Source of the DNA: UBA3263 sp964586765
Lineage (GTDB): Bacteria; Bacteroidota; Bacteroidia; Bacteroidales; Muribaculaceae
Length of the DNA stretch: 64,000 bases
Reading direction: 5' to 3'
Assembly: GCA_964586765.1 (NCBI GenBank)
Contig: CAZPHN010000010.1
Span: 3,655 to 67,654 of the forward strand
The translations under genes were made by a program, and so were the position numbers. This document shows, in pieces, positions 18,014 to 26,976 of this stretch (its first letter is position 1; each line of letters starts with the position of its first letter). The notes under the pieces are model-generated. The model saw only the letters and a list, made by a program, of their open reading frames with translations. It searched no databases and was not told the origin of the DNA.

Positions 18014-18930
18014 AATACAGCAAGGAAGAGTTTCAGTCAACGCTCAAGAGCCTTGACACCGAAGAACATATTGACATATATTTTTATCGCCGCCTCGGAT
18101 ATTTTTTCGCTTGTCTCGGGCGCGAACTCCATATCACACCAAACGCCATAACCATTGCTTCGATTTTCATAGGTGTGGCAGCAGGCATATGCTTTTACCC
18201 ATCAAACATCTTGGTAAACGTCTGCGGAATGTTACTCCTGATATTGGCTGACGCATTTGACTCAGCCGACGGTCAGTTGGCACGAATGACCAAACAATAT
18301 TCGCGCCTCGGACGTATTCTTGACGGAATGGCGGGTGATTTTTGGTTCATTTCCATTTACGTCTGCATCTGTCTGCGTGTAAATGCAACTTCAGCCTATT
18401 TTTCTGAACATTCTTGGTTGATATGGACTCTTGCCGTCGGTGCGGGTCTATGCCACTCCATTCAGGCTGCCATGGCTGACTATTACCGTCAGATACACCT
18501 GTTATGCGTAAATGGGAAAAGCGAACTTGAAGATTCAAACCAACTTCGCGAAAAGCTTGAACAGAGTCGCAAAGAGGGCGCAAGCTGGCTTAGCATTCTT
18601 ACCCAGCGCGTTTACTTAAGCTATACGCTCAATCAGGAGAAACGCACACCGAATATGCAAAAAATGCGCGTTGCGCTCAAAAACAAGTACCCTGACGGGA
18701 ACGTACCGCAGAAACTGCGCGACCAGTTCCGCTCGCTGAGTCTGCCACTGATGAAGTTTACAAACATTCTCTCCTTCAACTGGCGCGCCATTACCCTCTT
18801 CATCTCTCTCTTCCTTCAGATGCCTTGGCTATATTTTGCAGCTGAACTGACAATTTTCAACTGCATACTTATATATATGGTATGTCGTCACGAAAAAATC
18901 TGTAAGAAAATCACCAATGAGCTGGCTTGA
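18010..18930 (+). CDS. CDP-alcohol phosphatidyltransferase-family membrane protein
   Basis: The motif DSADGQLAR(8)GRILDG is the catalytic block DxxDGxxAR(8)Gx3D of CDP-alcohol phosphotransferases (about residues 84-112). This family moves a phosphatidyl or phospho-alcohol group from a CDP carrier to an alcohol. The last Asp is one residue further out than in the classical motif: D-GMAG-D instead of Dx3D. Several hydrophobic helices flank it. It has a long soluble insertion (about residues 165-240, QSRKEGASWLSILTQR...). The 306-aa length exceeds the 180-220 aa minimum. It sits between the ATP-grasp-like and HAD genes with four- and 14-base overlaps. Confidence 0.8.
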   Translation: MKYSKEEFQSTLKSLDTEEHIDIYFYRRLGYFFACLGRELHITPNAITIASIFIGVAAGICFYPSNILVNVCGMLLLILADAFDSADGQLARMTKQYSRLGRILDGMAGDFWFISIYVCICLRVNATSAYFSEHSWLIWTLAVGAGLCHSIQAAMADYYRQIHLLCVNGKSELEDSNQLREKLEQSRKEGASWLSILTQRVYLSYTLNQEKRTPNMQKMRVALKNKYPDGNVPQKLRDQFRSLSLPLMKFTNILSFNWRAITLFISLFLQMPWLYFAAELTIFNCILIYMVCRHEKICKKITNELA

Positions 18931-19606
18931 CGGAATAAAAGGAATAATTTTTGACTATGGCGGCACCATTGACAGCCGCGGTGTTCACTGGAGCGAAGTC
19001 CTATGGTCAGGATGGCAACACGCCGGAGTTGACGCGGACAAGGAAAGTTTCCGCGAGGCATACGTCCACGCCGAACGCGAACTCGCAAAATATCCGATTA
19101 TCGCACCAACCGACAACTTTCTTGACCTTTTGAGAAAAAAAGTTGCCATAGAACTCGATTTTCTTGGCAAAAACAACCCTCAGACGGCGGAAAACATAGC
19201 TCAGTTCTGTTATTCGCAGGCTCGCGAGTGTGTCGAGGAGGCACGTCCGGTACTTGACGCACTTTCGGCACGCTATCCGATGGTGTTAGTCAGCAATTTT
19301 TACGGCAACGTGTCAGCGGTACTCGCTGATTTTGATTTGTTGCGCTATTTCCCGAAGATTATTGAGAGCGCAGTAGTAGGCGTACGCAAGCCGGACCCCG
19401 CCATCTTTCAGCTTGGGGTTGATGCTCTCGGACTTCCCGCAAACGAGGTGCTGGTTATCGGCGACAGCTTAAAGAAAGATATCCTTCCCGCCGAGTCCAT
19501 AGGCTGTCAAACTGCGTGGATTAAAGGCAAAGGCTGGACCGCCGATGAAGATGCGCAGACACACCCATCGCAGATTTCATCGCTCACTGCCCTTCTTTCC
19601 GACTGA
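18917..19606 (+). CDS. HAD-superfamily hydrolase
   Basis: Motif I is FDYGGTID (nucleophile Asp about residue 13; the usual second Asp is Gly, as in many FDYGGT-type members). Motif II is MVLVSNFYG, motif III a Lys in VGVRKPDPAIF, and motif IV GDSLKKDILPAESIG. The cap is helical (residues about 25-100). The 229-aa length fits a haloacid-dehalogenase-type phosphatase. It is the last gene of the nucleotidyltransferase operon, where it could remove a phosphate from the pathway product or precursor. Confidence 0.8.
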   Translation: MSWLDGIKGIIFDYGGTIDSRGVHWSEVLWSGWQHAGVDADKESFREAYVHAERELAKYPIIAPTDNFLDLLRKKVAIELDFLGKNNPQTAENIAQFCYSQARECVEEARPVLDALSARYPMVLVSNFYGNVSAVLADFDLLRYFPKIIESAVVGVRKPDPAIFQLGVDALGLPANEVLVIGDSLKKDILPAESIGCQTAWIKGKGWTADEDAQTHPSQISSLTALLSD

Positions 19607-19689
19607 ATCTCAGCGGTTCCGTCGGGTTTAGGAAATGAATGGCGTTTAGGTCACGCGCACTCAGCGTCGTGGCTGATTTCAATGTCGGT

Positions 19690-20703
19690 TTAGCTATATG
19701 TTTCATTCTGTTCAGGTTTCTCAAGTAAGGGCATAAGCCTATTTAAAGCAAGAAGTACGGTCAAATACGTCAGCCCGAGTATAAACAGAGGCATTTTGAA
19801 CGGCAACAATCCGGATATCCATCCTCCGGCAAGGTAACTGAAAAACAGAGCCCAGAGAGTTGCCTGAACTCCTACGCAAAGTGTGCACCAGTGACGCGCA
19901 CGGTATTTCTGATACCAAATGCTCCAGAACGAGAATGGAAGGCAGCAGAGATTACATAGAGCCAGCCAGTTTGCATACTGCGGGAAAAACAGCAGACATA
20001 AAAGCGAAACGCTGAAATATGTCAGTCCGACTTCCGCCCAACCGAAAAGTCCGTAAAACTTCGAGGCGGCAGACGCTAAGATGGTGTCACATCCTTTCTT
20101 CTGCAATACTCCACAGACGGCGTCGGCATGACTATTGCTGTAGCCGGCGGATTTCTGTACCAGAAGAAAAGAAAAATATAGCCCAATGAGGTCAAAAATG
20201 GTAACGAACCATAGGCTCGGACTTTTCCACAAACCGTTAGCTACGAAAAGCCACACAAGCAGAGCAATGGCGCATAGAGGCAAAAGCACGCGCTTTACTA
20301 CGGCACCTTTTTCTGCAATCTGATGGGTAACGTAGTCAGGCTCGACGGAGTCTGGATTCGGATACGCGAGAAATGCCATTCCGGTCCACGCGGATAAAAA
20401 ATCATGAGCATCACAATCGAGATGCTGACCCGAACTGACATAACCGACGGTTGAAGGCGACGTTGAGGTCACAATAACAAAACCGTCCGGAGTCTGTGCC
20501 AAAAATGGTACAGGAAGTTTAAAAAGTTCGCTTTTATCTTCAATTTTCAGTCCCTCGGAGTCGATTCCGTACTTTTCAAGCAACTTTTTTAACCCGAAAA
20601 GACTCCGGAACGACATTTTCCGAAAGCTTGATTCCGAAAACCCGGGAGTGTGCGGCACCCCGAGTTCAACAAGAAAGTCAGAGAAGAGATTATGTTCAGG
20701 CAT
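19690..20703 (-). CDS. Vitamin K epoxide reductase-family protein with degenerate C39-like N-domain
   Basis: VKOR-family proteins reoxidise disulfide-forming partners with quinone. The membrane half (about residues 130-325) has several helices and the active-site CxxC in HWCTLCVGVQ. A second cysteine cluster lies in CNLCCLPFSFW, and loop cysteines in KKGCDTIL. The N-terminal ~120 residues resemble a peptidase C39 domain, but the catalytic Cys region is replaced by Ser (TPGFSESSF). No thioredoxin domain follows. I start at ATG 20703 (MPEHNLFSDFL); a longer frame to 20742 is not family-like. The partner protein is not in the window. Confidence 0.75.
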   Translation of the reverse strand: MPEHNLFSDFLVELGVPHTPGFSESSFRKMSFRSLFGLKKLLEKYGIDSEGLKIEDKSELFKLPVPFLAQTPDGFVIVTSTSPSTVGYVSSGQHLDCDAHDFLSAWTGMAFLAYPNPDSVEPDYVTHQIAEKGAVVKRVLLPLCAIALLVWLFVANGLWKSPSLWFVTIFDLIGLYFSFLLVQKSAGYSNSHADAVCGVLQKKGCDTILASAASKFYGLFGWAEVGLTYFSVSLLCLLFFPQYANWLALCNLCCLPFSFWSIWYQKYRARHWCTLCVGVQATLWALFFSYLAGGWISGLLPFKMPLFILGLTYLTVLLALNRLMPLLEKPEQNETYS

Positions 20704-20749
20704 ATTCGCGTGTGTTTTTTCTCTATAACACACGCAGCGCAAAGGATGT

Positions 20750-21964
20750 TCAGCGCAAAAGCAGACAGGCGTCGCCGTAACTCAGGAAACGGTAGTCGGT
20801 ATCGGCAAGTGCATGGTCGTAAACCTCACGCCAGCGGTTACCGCCAAGGAATGCACTCACAAGCAGCAGGAGTGTGGAGCGCGGCTGATGGAAATTCGTT
20901 ATAATTCCGTCAACCACCTTATAATCATATCCCGGTGCAATGATTACGCGCGTCGAGCCAATAAAATCGGGACCTGAAAATGCACCCAAAAGAGCATTCA
21001 TGGCATCGCTCAAAGAGAGGTGTGGATGCGATTCATCGTAGGGATACCACTGCGGCAACTCATCGATTGAAAGTCCCATGGCGACACGACAGCCGAGATG
21101 ATAAAGACTCTCGAGGGTACGCACCGATGTGGTTCCTACGGCAATAACGGGACGGTTACTCTTTTCAGCAAGTTCCTTAATCAGTTCGCGTGAAACGGAA
21201 ATAAACTCGGCGTGCATCGGATGGTCACCTATCAGGTCAGACTTTACCGGTTGAAAAGTTCCCGCTCCGACATGTAGCGTCAACGCACGTCGTGTGAATC
21301 CCTCCCGGTCAATTCGCTCAAGCAGTTCGGGTGTAAAATGCAATCCGGCGGTAGGAGCGGCTACAGAACCGTCAATAGCGGAAAATACGGTCTGATAGTC
21401 ACGGATATCGGTTTGCTCCGTCGGACGGTTAAGATATGGCGGGATAGGCAACTCTCCGGCTGCAGCTATCACCTCAGCAAAAGATGCCGTTCCGGTCCAT
21501 GAGAAACGAACAACTGAAGCATTTCCGCGTTTCTCAACGCGACCGGCACTCAAAACAATCTCATCGCCTGAAGGTAAAGTGACAACTCCACGGAGTTCGC
21601 CCTGCTTCCAACGCTTGCTGTTGCCCACAAAGCAAAGCCACTCCACACCCTCATCACCACCGGCAGCAAAACTAACCGCATAGTCCGACGGAGTTATAGG
21701 CTCAAGACAGAAAATCTCAATCAGCGCACCTGACTCTTTTGCAAAACGTAGTCGGGCGTTGATTACGCGCGTATTATTATATACAAGAATCGCGCCGGTA
21801 GGAAGAAGTTGCGGAAGTTCGCAGAAAAGATGGTCCTCAACCGAACCATCGGGTCGACAGACAAGCAGTTTGCAACGGTCACGCTGCTCCAGCGGATGGC
21901 GCGCAATGCGCTCATCCGGAAGCGCGTAATCAAACTCCTCTATGGCGATTTCCTGCGGCTTCAT
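20750..21964 (-). CDS. queA: S-adenosylmethionine:tRNA ribosyltransferase-isomerase
   Basis: QueA adds the epoxy-cyclopentane part of queuosine to tRNA using S-adenosylmethionine. Signs are FDYALPDERIARHP at the N-terminus, VYNNTRVINARL, AAPTAGLHFTPELL, LHVGAGTFQPVKSD, HAEFISV, AVGTTSVRTLESL and TNFHQPRSTLLLLVSAFLGG near the end. The 404-aa length is normal to slightly long. Its start overlaps the stop of the upstream hydrolase gene by four bases. Confidence 0.93.
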   Translation of the reverse strand: MKPQEIAIEEFDYALPDERIARHPLEQRDRCKLLVCRPDGSVEDHLFCELPQLLPTGAILVYNNTRVINARLRFAKESGALIEIFCLEPITPSDYAVSFAAGGDEGVEWLCFVGNSKRWKQGELRGVVTLPSGDEIVLSAGRVEKRGNASVVRFSWTGTASFAEVIAAAGELPIPPYLNRPTEQTDIRDYQTVFSAIDGSVAAPTAGLHFTPELLERIDREGFTRRALTLHVGAGTFQPVKSDLIGDHPMHAEFISVSRELIKELAEKSNRPVIAVGTTSVRTLESLYHLGCRVAMGLSIDELPQWYPYDESHPHLSLSDAMNALLGAFSGPDFIGSTRVIIAPGYDYKVVDGIITNFHQPRSTLLLLVSAFLGGNRWREVYDHALADTDYRFLSYGDACLLLR

Positions 21965-23187
21965 TTCTTAAACAGACGGTCTACCCAAGGCATTACATGC
22001 TCCGTCTTGAAATAATGATGCGGAGGATCAACATTACATAGTCTGAAGAATGTATCGCGGTCAATTCCAGAAGGAATCTCAACAATGGGAACTCTCACGG
22101 AGTCCTCAACAAACATTGCGTAATGATGGGCTTCAAAATTCTCAGGCGCGCCGGCAATCTCATACGCTTTACGGATTTTATTGAAATCACGGTCGAGTCC
22201 ACCTTCCGTACAGATTACAGGACGCGGAGCGAGAGCGGCAACAATATCGGGAAAATCGAATTCAGTCAGGAATTCGGGAATAAGATGCTCAATATTGTTG
22301 GGGAAAGGGCGATTTCCGTTACCATCCTTTGCAGTCATAGCCAGAATACGGTCGCGCGTGGTGCAAAGGAAGTCATTATATACAAAGGCATAAATGTCAG
22401 GGTTCATCAAACCGAGAGCCATGAGCGGCTCGGTACCGAGCGAAAATCCGCTGACAATGATGCGGTCTGGATTAATATCCTTGCGTGTTTTGAGCCAGTC
22501 GAGCACAACCTGATTTTGCCATGAACAGAGCCCAAGGTAATTCCATCCGAGTTCAAGCAGATAGCGCGATGTAATAACATAGTCAAACTTACCTTCATCG
22601 CTCAGTTCGCCGGCAGACACGTTATCAACGGCTACAGCTACCAGACCCTTGTCAACAAAATGACGTGCCATTGCCTGTTTTGCAGGTTCACCTTCCGGCA
22701 ACGGCTTGCTTAGGTCATAGTTTCCGTTGACTTCGCCACTGAGGAGTTCCTTGGTTCCTCCAAAACCGGGAATACAGATTACCGCACCGGGCGCGGGGTT
22801 TTCAGCCGACACACCGTCAGGAATAAGGACATTTATAGCTACCACGGCTTCGGGCAGCGGATATGTCTCCCAACGCTGGAGTTTGTAACCGGGGCGTTGA
22901 ACCTCCTTGACCATTCGAGGCTCAGCAGGCGTATAGTCAGGATGCTTCATTATACGGGTCATGGCTTCCGACATGGCAGCCTGCCACTTAGGAAAACTGT
23001 CGGCATCCATCGAAGGGTCAAACCGGAGCTTCGGACCGTTTGCTCGCATCAGTGAGCGTACGTGTGAAATAGACGAAGTCAGCCGCCCGTCCTGACGGGT
23101 GCTGACATCAAGAATTGAATCAATAGGGTCGGCAGCCGATGCGCTGAAAAAGCAGCAAGCGGCGATGAGAGATAAAATCTTACGCAT
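21961..23187 (-). CDS. Secreted alpha/beta-hydrolase (acetyl-esterase-like)
   Basis: The protein starts at ATG 23187 with a signal peptide (MRKILSLIAACCFFSASAA). An alternative ATG eight codons upstream would bury it. The alpha/beta-hydrolase fold is seen as CIPGFGGTKELL (oxyanion strand), the nucleophile elbow GFSLGTEPLM (Ser about residue 250), a likely acid in GGLDRDF and a His in AHHYAMFVED. Relatives act as acetyl-xylan esterases or deacetylases, and I would expect a polysaccharide or glycan ester as substrate. It precedes queA with a four-base overlap and follows dnaA. Confidence 0.7.
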   Translation of the reverse strand: MRKILSLIAACCFFSASAADPIDSILDVSTRQDGRLTSSISHVRSLMRANGPKLRFDPSMDADSFPKWQAAMSEAMTRIMKHPDYTPAEPRMVKEVQRPGYKLQRWETYPLPEAVVAINVLIPDGVSAENPAPGAVICIPGFGGTKELLSGEVNGNYDLSKPLPEGEPAKQAMARHFVDKGLVAVAVDNVSAGELSDEGKFDYVITSRYLLELGWNYLGLCSWQNQVVLDWLKTRKDINPDRIIVSGFSLGTEPLMALGLMNPDIYAFVYNDFLCTTRDRILAMTAKDGNGNRPFPNNIEHLIPEFLTEFDFPDIVAALAPRPVICTEGGLDRDFNKIRKAYEIAGAPENFEAHHYAMFVEDSVRVPIVEIPSGIDRDTFFRLCNVDPPHHYFKTEHVMPWVDRLFKK

Positions 23188-23197
23188 ATAAATATAA

Positions 23198-24586
23198 TTA
23201 ACGGGGAGCAAGAGCGGATTCTATAGCCATCAGGTCTGAGCGCAACTGAGGCTCTGTTGCCAGACGGTTTTCAATAGCGTGAACGGCGTGAAGCACCGTT
23301 GCGTGCGTACGACTCAACCGCGCGCCAATCGACGCCAAGGGAAGAGTGGTAAGTTTTTTAGTCATATACATTATTATCTGACGTGCGTCGCTGATATCGC
23401 GGCGGCGGCTCTTGGTGAACAGGACGTCAGACTCAATTTTATAATATGAGCTTACCTGCTCGGCAATCATCTCGAAATTGATGGTATGACGGCGGATTTT
23501 CACCGCATTTTTGAGCACATCACGCGCCAAAGCAACATCTATAGGACGATTTTCAACCGTTGCGTGAGCCATAAGCGAAACAACGATGCCCTCAAGTTCA
23601 CGGAACGATGAACTGCAATTCTCGGCAATAAACTCGATAACCTCAACGGGGAGATTCAAACCATCCTGCTCTGACTTGCGTGTAAGCACCTTTACGCGCA
23701 TATCATAATCCGGACGGAAAAGCTCGCAGGTCATACCCCACTTGAAGCGGGAAAGAAGGCGTTCCTCCATGTTTTCCATTTCCGACGGACGTACATCTGA
23801 CGTCAGGATAAGCTGCTTGCCGTTAAGATGGAGATGGTTGAATATATGGAAGAACTGACGCTGAGTGCCGGGTTTGCCTATAAGGTCCTGAATATCATCA
23901 ATAATTAATGAGTCAATGCTTTGATAAAACTCAATAAAGTCATTGATACGTCCGCGAGCATTTGCTGCTGTATACTGACTTTCAAACAGACGCGCGGTTA
24001 CATAAAGGACGCGACGCGCAGGCATCTGCTCCTTGATACCGATACCGATAGCCTGTGCCAGATGCGTCTTGCCGACTCCCGGAGGTCCGAACACAAACAA
24101 GGGGTTATAGGTCTGGCTAAGCGGATTCTTACATATAGACTGACCGATAGTAGCCGCAAGTTTGTTACACTCGCCCTGACAGTAGTTCTCAAAATTGTAA
24201 CGGGGGTTGAGCTGAGAGTCAAGCGTATCTTCTGCAGACCTACTTATAAAAGGATTTGCACCCTTTCCGCGGGTATTAACCGCCGACGACATATCCGAAC
24301 CGGACATAACCACCGAAGTGTCCGGCTGATCTTTGACCACCTGATATTGATAGAACAGCTTTACCGAAGGACCGTAAACATTATTCAGCGTCAATTTAAG
24401 CAGACGCAGATAATGTTCTTCAAGATAATCCTTGAAGAATTCTGAAGGAACACCGAGATAAAGGCAATCACCCTCATACTTTAGAAAAGTAATAGGACGA
24501 AACCAGTTCTCAAACTGTGCTGCGGGAAGATTGTCCTGAAACTTATGCAGACACCTCTCCCATTGCTCATTTACAGCAATTTCCAT
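23198..24586 (-). CDS. dnaA: Chromosomal replication initiator protein
   Basis: DnaA opens the replication origin. The N-terminal domain starts MEIAVNEQWERCLHKFQDNL. A linker of about 80 residues follows. The AAA+ core has Walker A GPPGVGKTHL (about residue 168), Walker B SLIIDDIQDL and sensor RLLSRFKWGM. The DNA-binding domain is at the end (ISDARQIIMYMTKKLT...LASIGARLSRTHATVLHAV). Its signature loop reads LSRTHATVLHA, where most bacteria have GRDHTTVLHA. Length 462 aa is normal. The downstream hydrolase gene starts ten bases after its stop. Confidence 0.95.
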   Translation of the reverse strand: MEIAVNEQWERCLHKFQDNLPAAQFENWFRPITFLKYEGDCLYLGVPSEFFKDYLEEHYLRLLKLTLNNVYGPSVKLFYQYQVVKDQPDTSVVMSGSDMSSAVNTRGKGANPFISRSAEDTLDSQLNPRYNFENYCQGECNKLAATIGQSICKNPLSQTYNPLFVFGPPGVGKTHLAQAIGIGIKEQMPARRVLYVTARLFESQYTAANARGRINDFIEFYQSIDSLIIDDIQDLIGKPGTQRQFFHIFNHLHLNGKQLILTSDVRPSEMENMEERLLSRFKWGMTCELFRPDYDMRVKVLTRKSEQDGLNLPVEVIEFIAENCSSSFRELEGIVVSLMAHATVENRPIDVALARDVLKNAVKIRRHTINFEMIAEQVSSYYKIESDVLFTKSRRRDISDARQIIMYMTKKLTTLPLASIGARLSRTHATVLHAVHAIENRLATEPQLRSDLMAIESALAPR

Positions 24587-24850
24587 TTTAAGCAGTTCGG
24601 ATTGATTAGTTTATTGGTGGTTAATTACAGATGCAAATTACGCTTAAAAAAATAAAAAAAACAATTGAAAAAAAATTTGGATTTTGAAAAAGTTATCAAC
24701 AATGCTGTAAATCAACAAGTTATAAAGTTATTAACAATTCCAACGCTAACCTTTTGTTTTTCAATATTTTAGCCGACGCCATCCGTGAAACATAAAAAGA
24801 CATGATTATATATAAATCAACGACATTCCCACTACTTATCGGCATTTAAC
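24587..24850. other. AT-rich region upstream of dnaA with two DnaA-box-like sequences
   Basis: The region is strongly AT-rich with A-runs (24647-24680). TTATCAACA at 24693-24701 and TTATTAACA at 24728-24736 each differ by one or two bases from the DnaA box TTATCCACA. This could be dnaA autoregulation or part of an origin. No gene is seen here. Confidence 0.35.
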
Positions 24851-24851
24851 G

Positions 24852-24887
24852 ATAATGGGGCGATTGTTTCACCAATCGCCCCATTAT
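24852..24887 (-). terminator. Terminator hairpin after the MCE gene
   Basis: A perfect 15-bp stem (24852-24866 with 24873-24887) encloses a 6-nt loop. It lies 18 bp past the stop of the mlaD-like gene. The T-tract is weak on both strands, so it may act in either direction. Confidence 0.65.
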
Positions 24888-24904
24888 TTAGACTTAGTAT
24901 AAAT

Positions 24905-25798
24905 TTAGAAAACGCTGAATTTCAGATATCGTTTGGGCTGACGTTTAACATCAACAATCAGAGAGTCAAGCGAAGCGACGGTAGCGTTCAAGTTGTTATA
25001 CAAACCCGGGTCGTTGACAAGCATTCCAAGCGATGAATCCTTAGACTGGAGCTGTGCGGTCAACTGCTTAAGATTTGCGGAAATAACCTCGACATTCGCC
25101 ATGGTCTGTTCAAGCGGGAGCTCATTAAGCGTTCCGGTCAGCGAGTCAAGCTTAACTGACATATCAGCAAGATTAGTTACCGTCTCCGACGCCTTATTAA
25201 CAACACCGGGAAGCGGTTTGGATGCCGCCGAAAGATTTGCCGCAAGTACATCAAGTTCTCCTGAAATCTTATCAAGGCGGGAAAGAGCGGCATGGAGTGA
25301 AGGGTCAGTAACAACCGCAGTGAGTGCCTGAAGGAGAGAATCAACCTTAGGGAGGACAGCCACGACCTCCGGCATAAGCTCTGCCTGAACGTTATCCATA
25401 AGTCCGCCGGCAAGACGACCCTCAAGAGTTGACCCAACCGGTGCATAGGTCTCAGACTTAGGCATGTCAAGCGAAATGGTTGCAGTACCAAGCAAATCGG
25501 AGCCAAGAACAGCCACGGTTCCTTCGGGAATCTTTAGCGCAGGGTCAAGAGCCAATTCTACCTTAACATGACCGGGATTGTCATATTCATAATTCATTTC
25601 GCGCACCTGACCGACCTTGAATCCATTGGCAGTTACGGGAGCGGATACATTCAACCCCGTCACAGACTCATAACTCACGAAAAAATAGTTCGAGGTATGA
25701 AAAATATTAATGCCCTTAAGATAGTTGATTCCAAAAAACAGAACCAAAAGCGCGACTACAGCAGAAATGCCTATGTAGACTAATTTCTTTGACTTCAT
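24905..25798 (-). CDS. mlaD: MlaD/MCE-family lipid-binding protein
   Basis: MCE proteins form rings that carry phospholipid between the membranes. The protein has an N-terminal membrane anchor (residues about 7-27), then the MCE fold (YFFVSYESVTGLNVSAPVTANGFKVGQV...LGTATISLDMP) to about residue 115. A long helical tail follows with repeated LDSL/LDKISGEL segments. The matching permease and ATPase are at 33510-35023, 8 kb away and not in this operon. It lies just downstream of the amidase gene on the same strand. Confidence 0.85.
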   Translation of the reverse strand: MKSKKLVYIGISAVVALLVLFFGINYLKGINIFHTSNYFFVSYESVTGLNVSAPVTANGFKVGQVREMNYEYDNPGHVKVELALDPALKIPEGTVAVLGSDLLGTATISLDMPKSETYAPVGSTLEGRLAGGLMDNVQAELMPEVVAVLPKVDSLLQALTAVVTDPSLHAALSRLDKISGELDVLAANLSAASKPLPGVVNKASETVTNLADMSVKLDSLTGTLNELPLEQTMANVEVISANLKQLTAQLQSKDSSLGMLVNDPGLYNNLNATVASLDSLIVDVKRQPKRYLKFSVF

Positions 25799-25836
25799 AA
25801 TTTAAAATATACTTTTTTTCGGTTTTTTATCTTTTT

Positions 25837-26877
25837 TTACATGACTCTGGCACCATTCTGCCATTTAATAATGAAAGCCTGAGGAAATTTCTTACGTACT
25901 TGGGCGGCATACTTTTCAGCGTCAGCCTCAGTCTTGAAATCGCCGCCTGTGGTATATTTATATAGACCTCCATGCTGATAATGGTCTACCCGTTCCATTC
26001 CCTTGAACGCTGATTCAGGCAGCATCCGGTCGGAGGCAATAAACTGGACCCGGAAAGTCAGCTCCGAGCTCTCAGAGGGCTCCGAGCTCTCCGAAGGAGG
26101 CACCGGCTTCGTCAGGAATCCCGCATGACTGCAGATAGCGTTTGCGAGTGCCTGCGCCATCTGCTTCTTTCCTTTCTCAGAATGCAGATACTTTTCACAC
26201 TCGGGATTGCAGATAAAGTCCAACTCAACCAATACAGCAGGCATTGCCGACGCATGAAGCACCCAAAAACCAGCCTGCAGAACGCCGCGGTCAGCTCGCC
26301 CGGCAGTGGAGACAAGTTCTCTCTGGGCAGCTTCGGCAAAACTGATGCTATGGTCAAGGTGTTTATTCTGGCTAAGTTCAAAAATAATATAGCTCTCGGT
26401 TGAATTCGGGTCAAAACCCTGATAACGGGTTGAAAAGTCAGCCTCAAGTTCCATTACGGAGTTTTCACGCTTTGCTACCTCAAAGTTAGATGCCGACCGG
26501 TGAAGACCGAGGGCATAGACCGACGCTCCGCGGACGTTCTGACGGTTACGGTTCTTCTTATCAACGGAATTGACATGAATACTGACAAACAAATCACCGT
26601 GATTACGATTGGCAATAGCAGCACGCTCCTGAAGGGTGATAAACCGGTCATCATCGCGTGTCATGACTACCTTAACACCGTCCTGTTCCTTTAATAGCTT
26701 ACGCAGTTCGAGACCTACGTCAAGATTGATGGTCTTTTCATTCGTAATCGCGCCCACCGCACCGTAATCCTTACCGCCGTGACCCGGATCCAATACCACG
26801 GTAAAGTCCTTGGCAGAGGCGGAAAACGCCACAGCCAAACACATTATTATATATAAGAGAGATACCCTCCGGGGCAT
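25837..26877 (-). CDS. N-acetylmuramoyl-L-alanine amidase with SPOR-like tail
   Basis: The enzyme cuts the amide bond between MurNAc and the peptide in cell-wall stems. After a signal peptide (AVAFSASAKD) comes an Amidase_3 domain with VVLDPGHGGKDYGAVG (zinc His), SIHVNSV (second His) and a late Glu in LVELDFICNPECEKYL. A Ser/Glu-rich linker (SESSEPSESSEL) leads to a SPOR-like domain (about residues 278-346), which would bind denuded glycan at the septum. Length 346 aa. A -7 box lies at 26909-26916. MlaD follows on the same strand. Confidence 0.88.
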   Translation of the reverse strand: MPRRVSLLYIIMCLAVAFSASAKDFTVVLDPGHGGKDYGAVGAITNEKTINLDVGLELRKLLKEQDGVKVVMTRDDDRFITLQERAAIANRNHGDLFVSIHVNSVDKKNRNRQNVRGASVYALGLHRSASNFEVAKRENSVMELEADFSTRYQGFDPNSTESYIIFELSQNKHLDHSISFAEAAQRELVSTAGRADRGVLQAGFWVLHASAMPAVLVELDFICNPECEKYLHSEKGKKQMAQALANAICSHAGFLTKPVPPSESSEPSESSELTFRVQFIASDRMLPESAFKGMERVDHYQHGGLYKYTTGGDFKTEADAEKYAAQVRKKFPQAFIIKWQNGARVM

Positions 26878-26908
26878 ATCGTTAATAAATTGTTGAAAAA
26901 AGTTTTTG

Positions 26909-26916
26909 CAAAATTA
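26909..26916 (-). promoter_or_regulatory. -7 promoter box of the amidase gene (TAATTTTG)
   Basis: The reverse complement TAATTTTG lies 32 bp before the amidase ATG, in the divergent gap of 99 bp. Confidence 0.55.
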
Positions 26917-26939
26917 GTAATTTTTGGCGGTTAAAAAGC

Positions 26940-26947
26940 TATATTTG
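26940..26947 (+). promoter_or_regulatory. -7 promoter box of the GldB-like/dnaB unit (TATATTTG)
   Basis: TATATTTG lies 29 bp before the ATG at 26977. Confidence 0.6.
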
Positions 26948-26976
26948 CACCTGAAAAACGAACTATTTAGCCAAAA

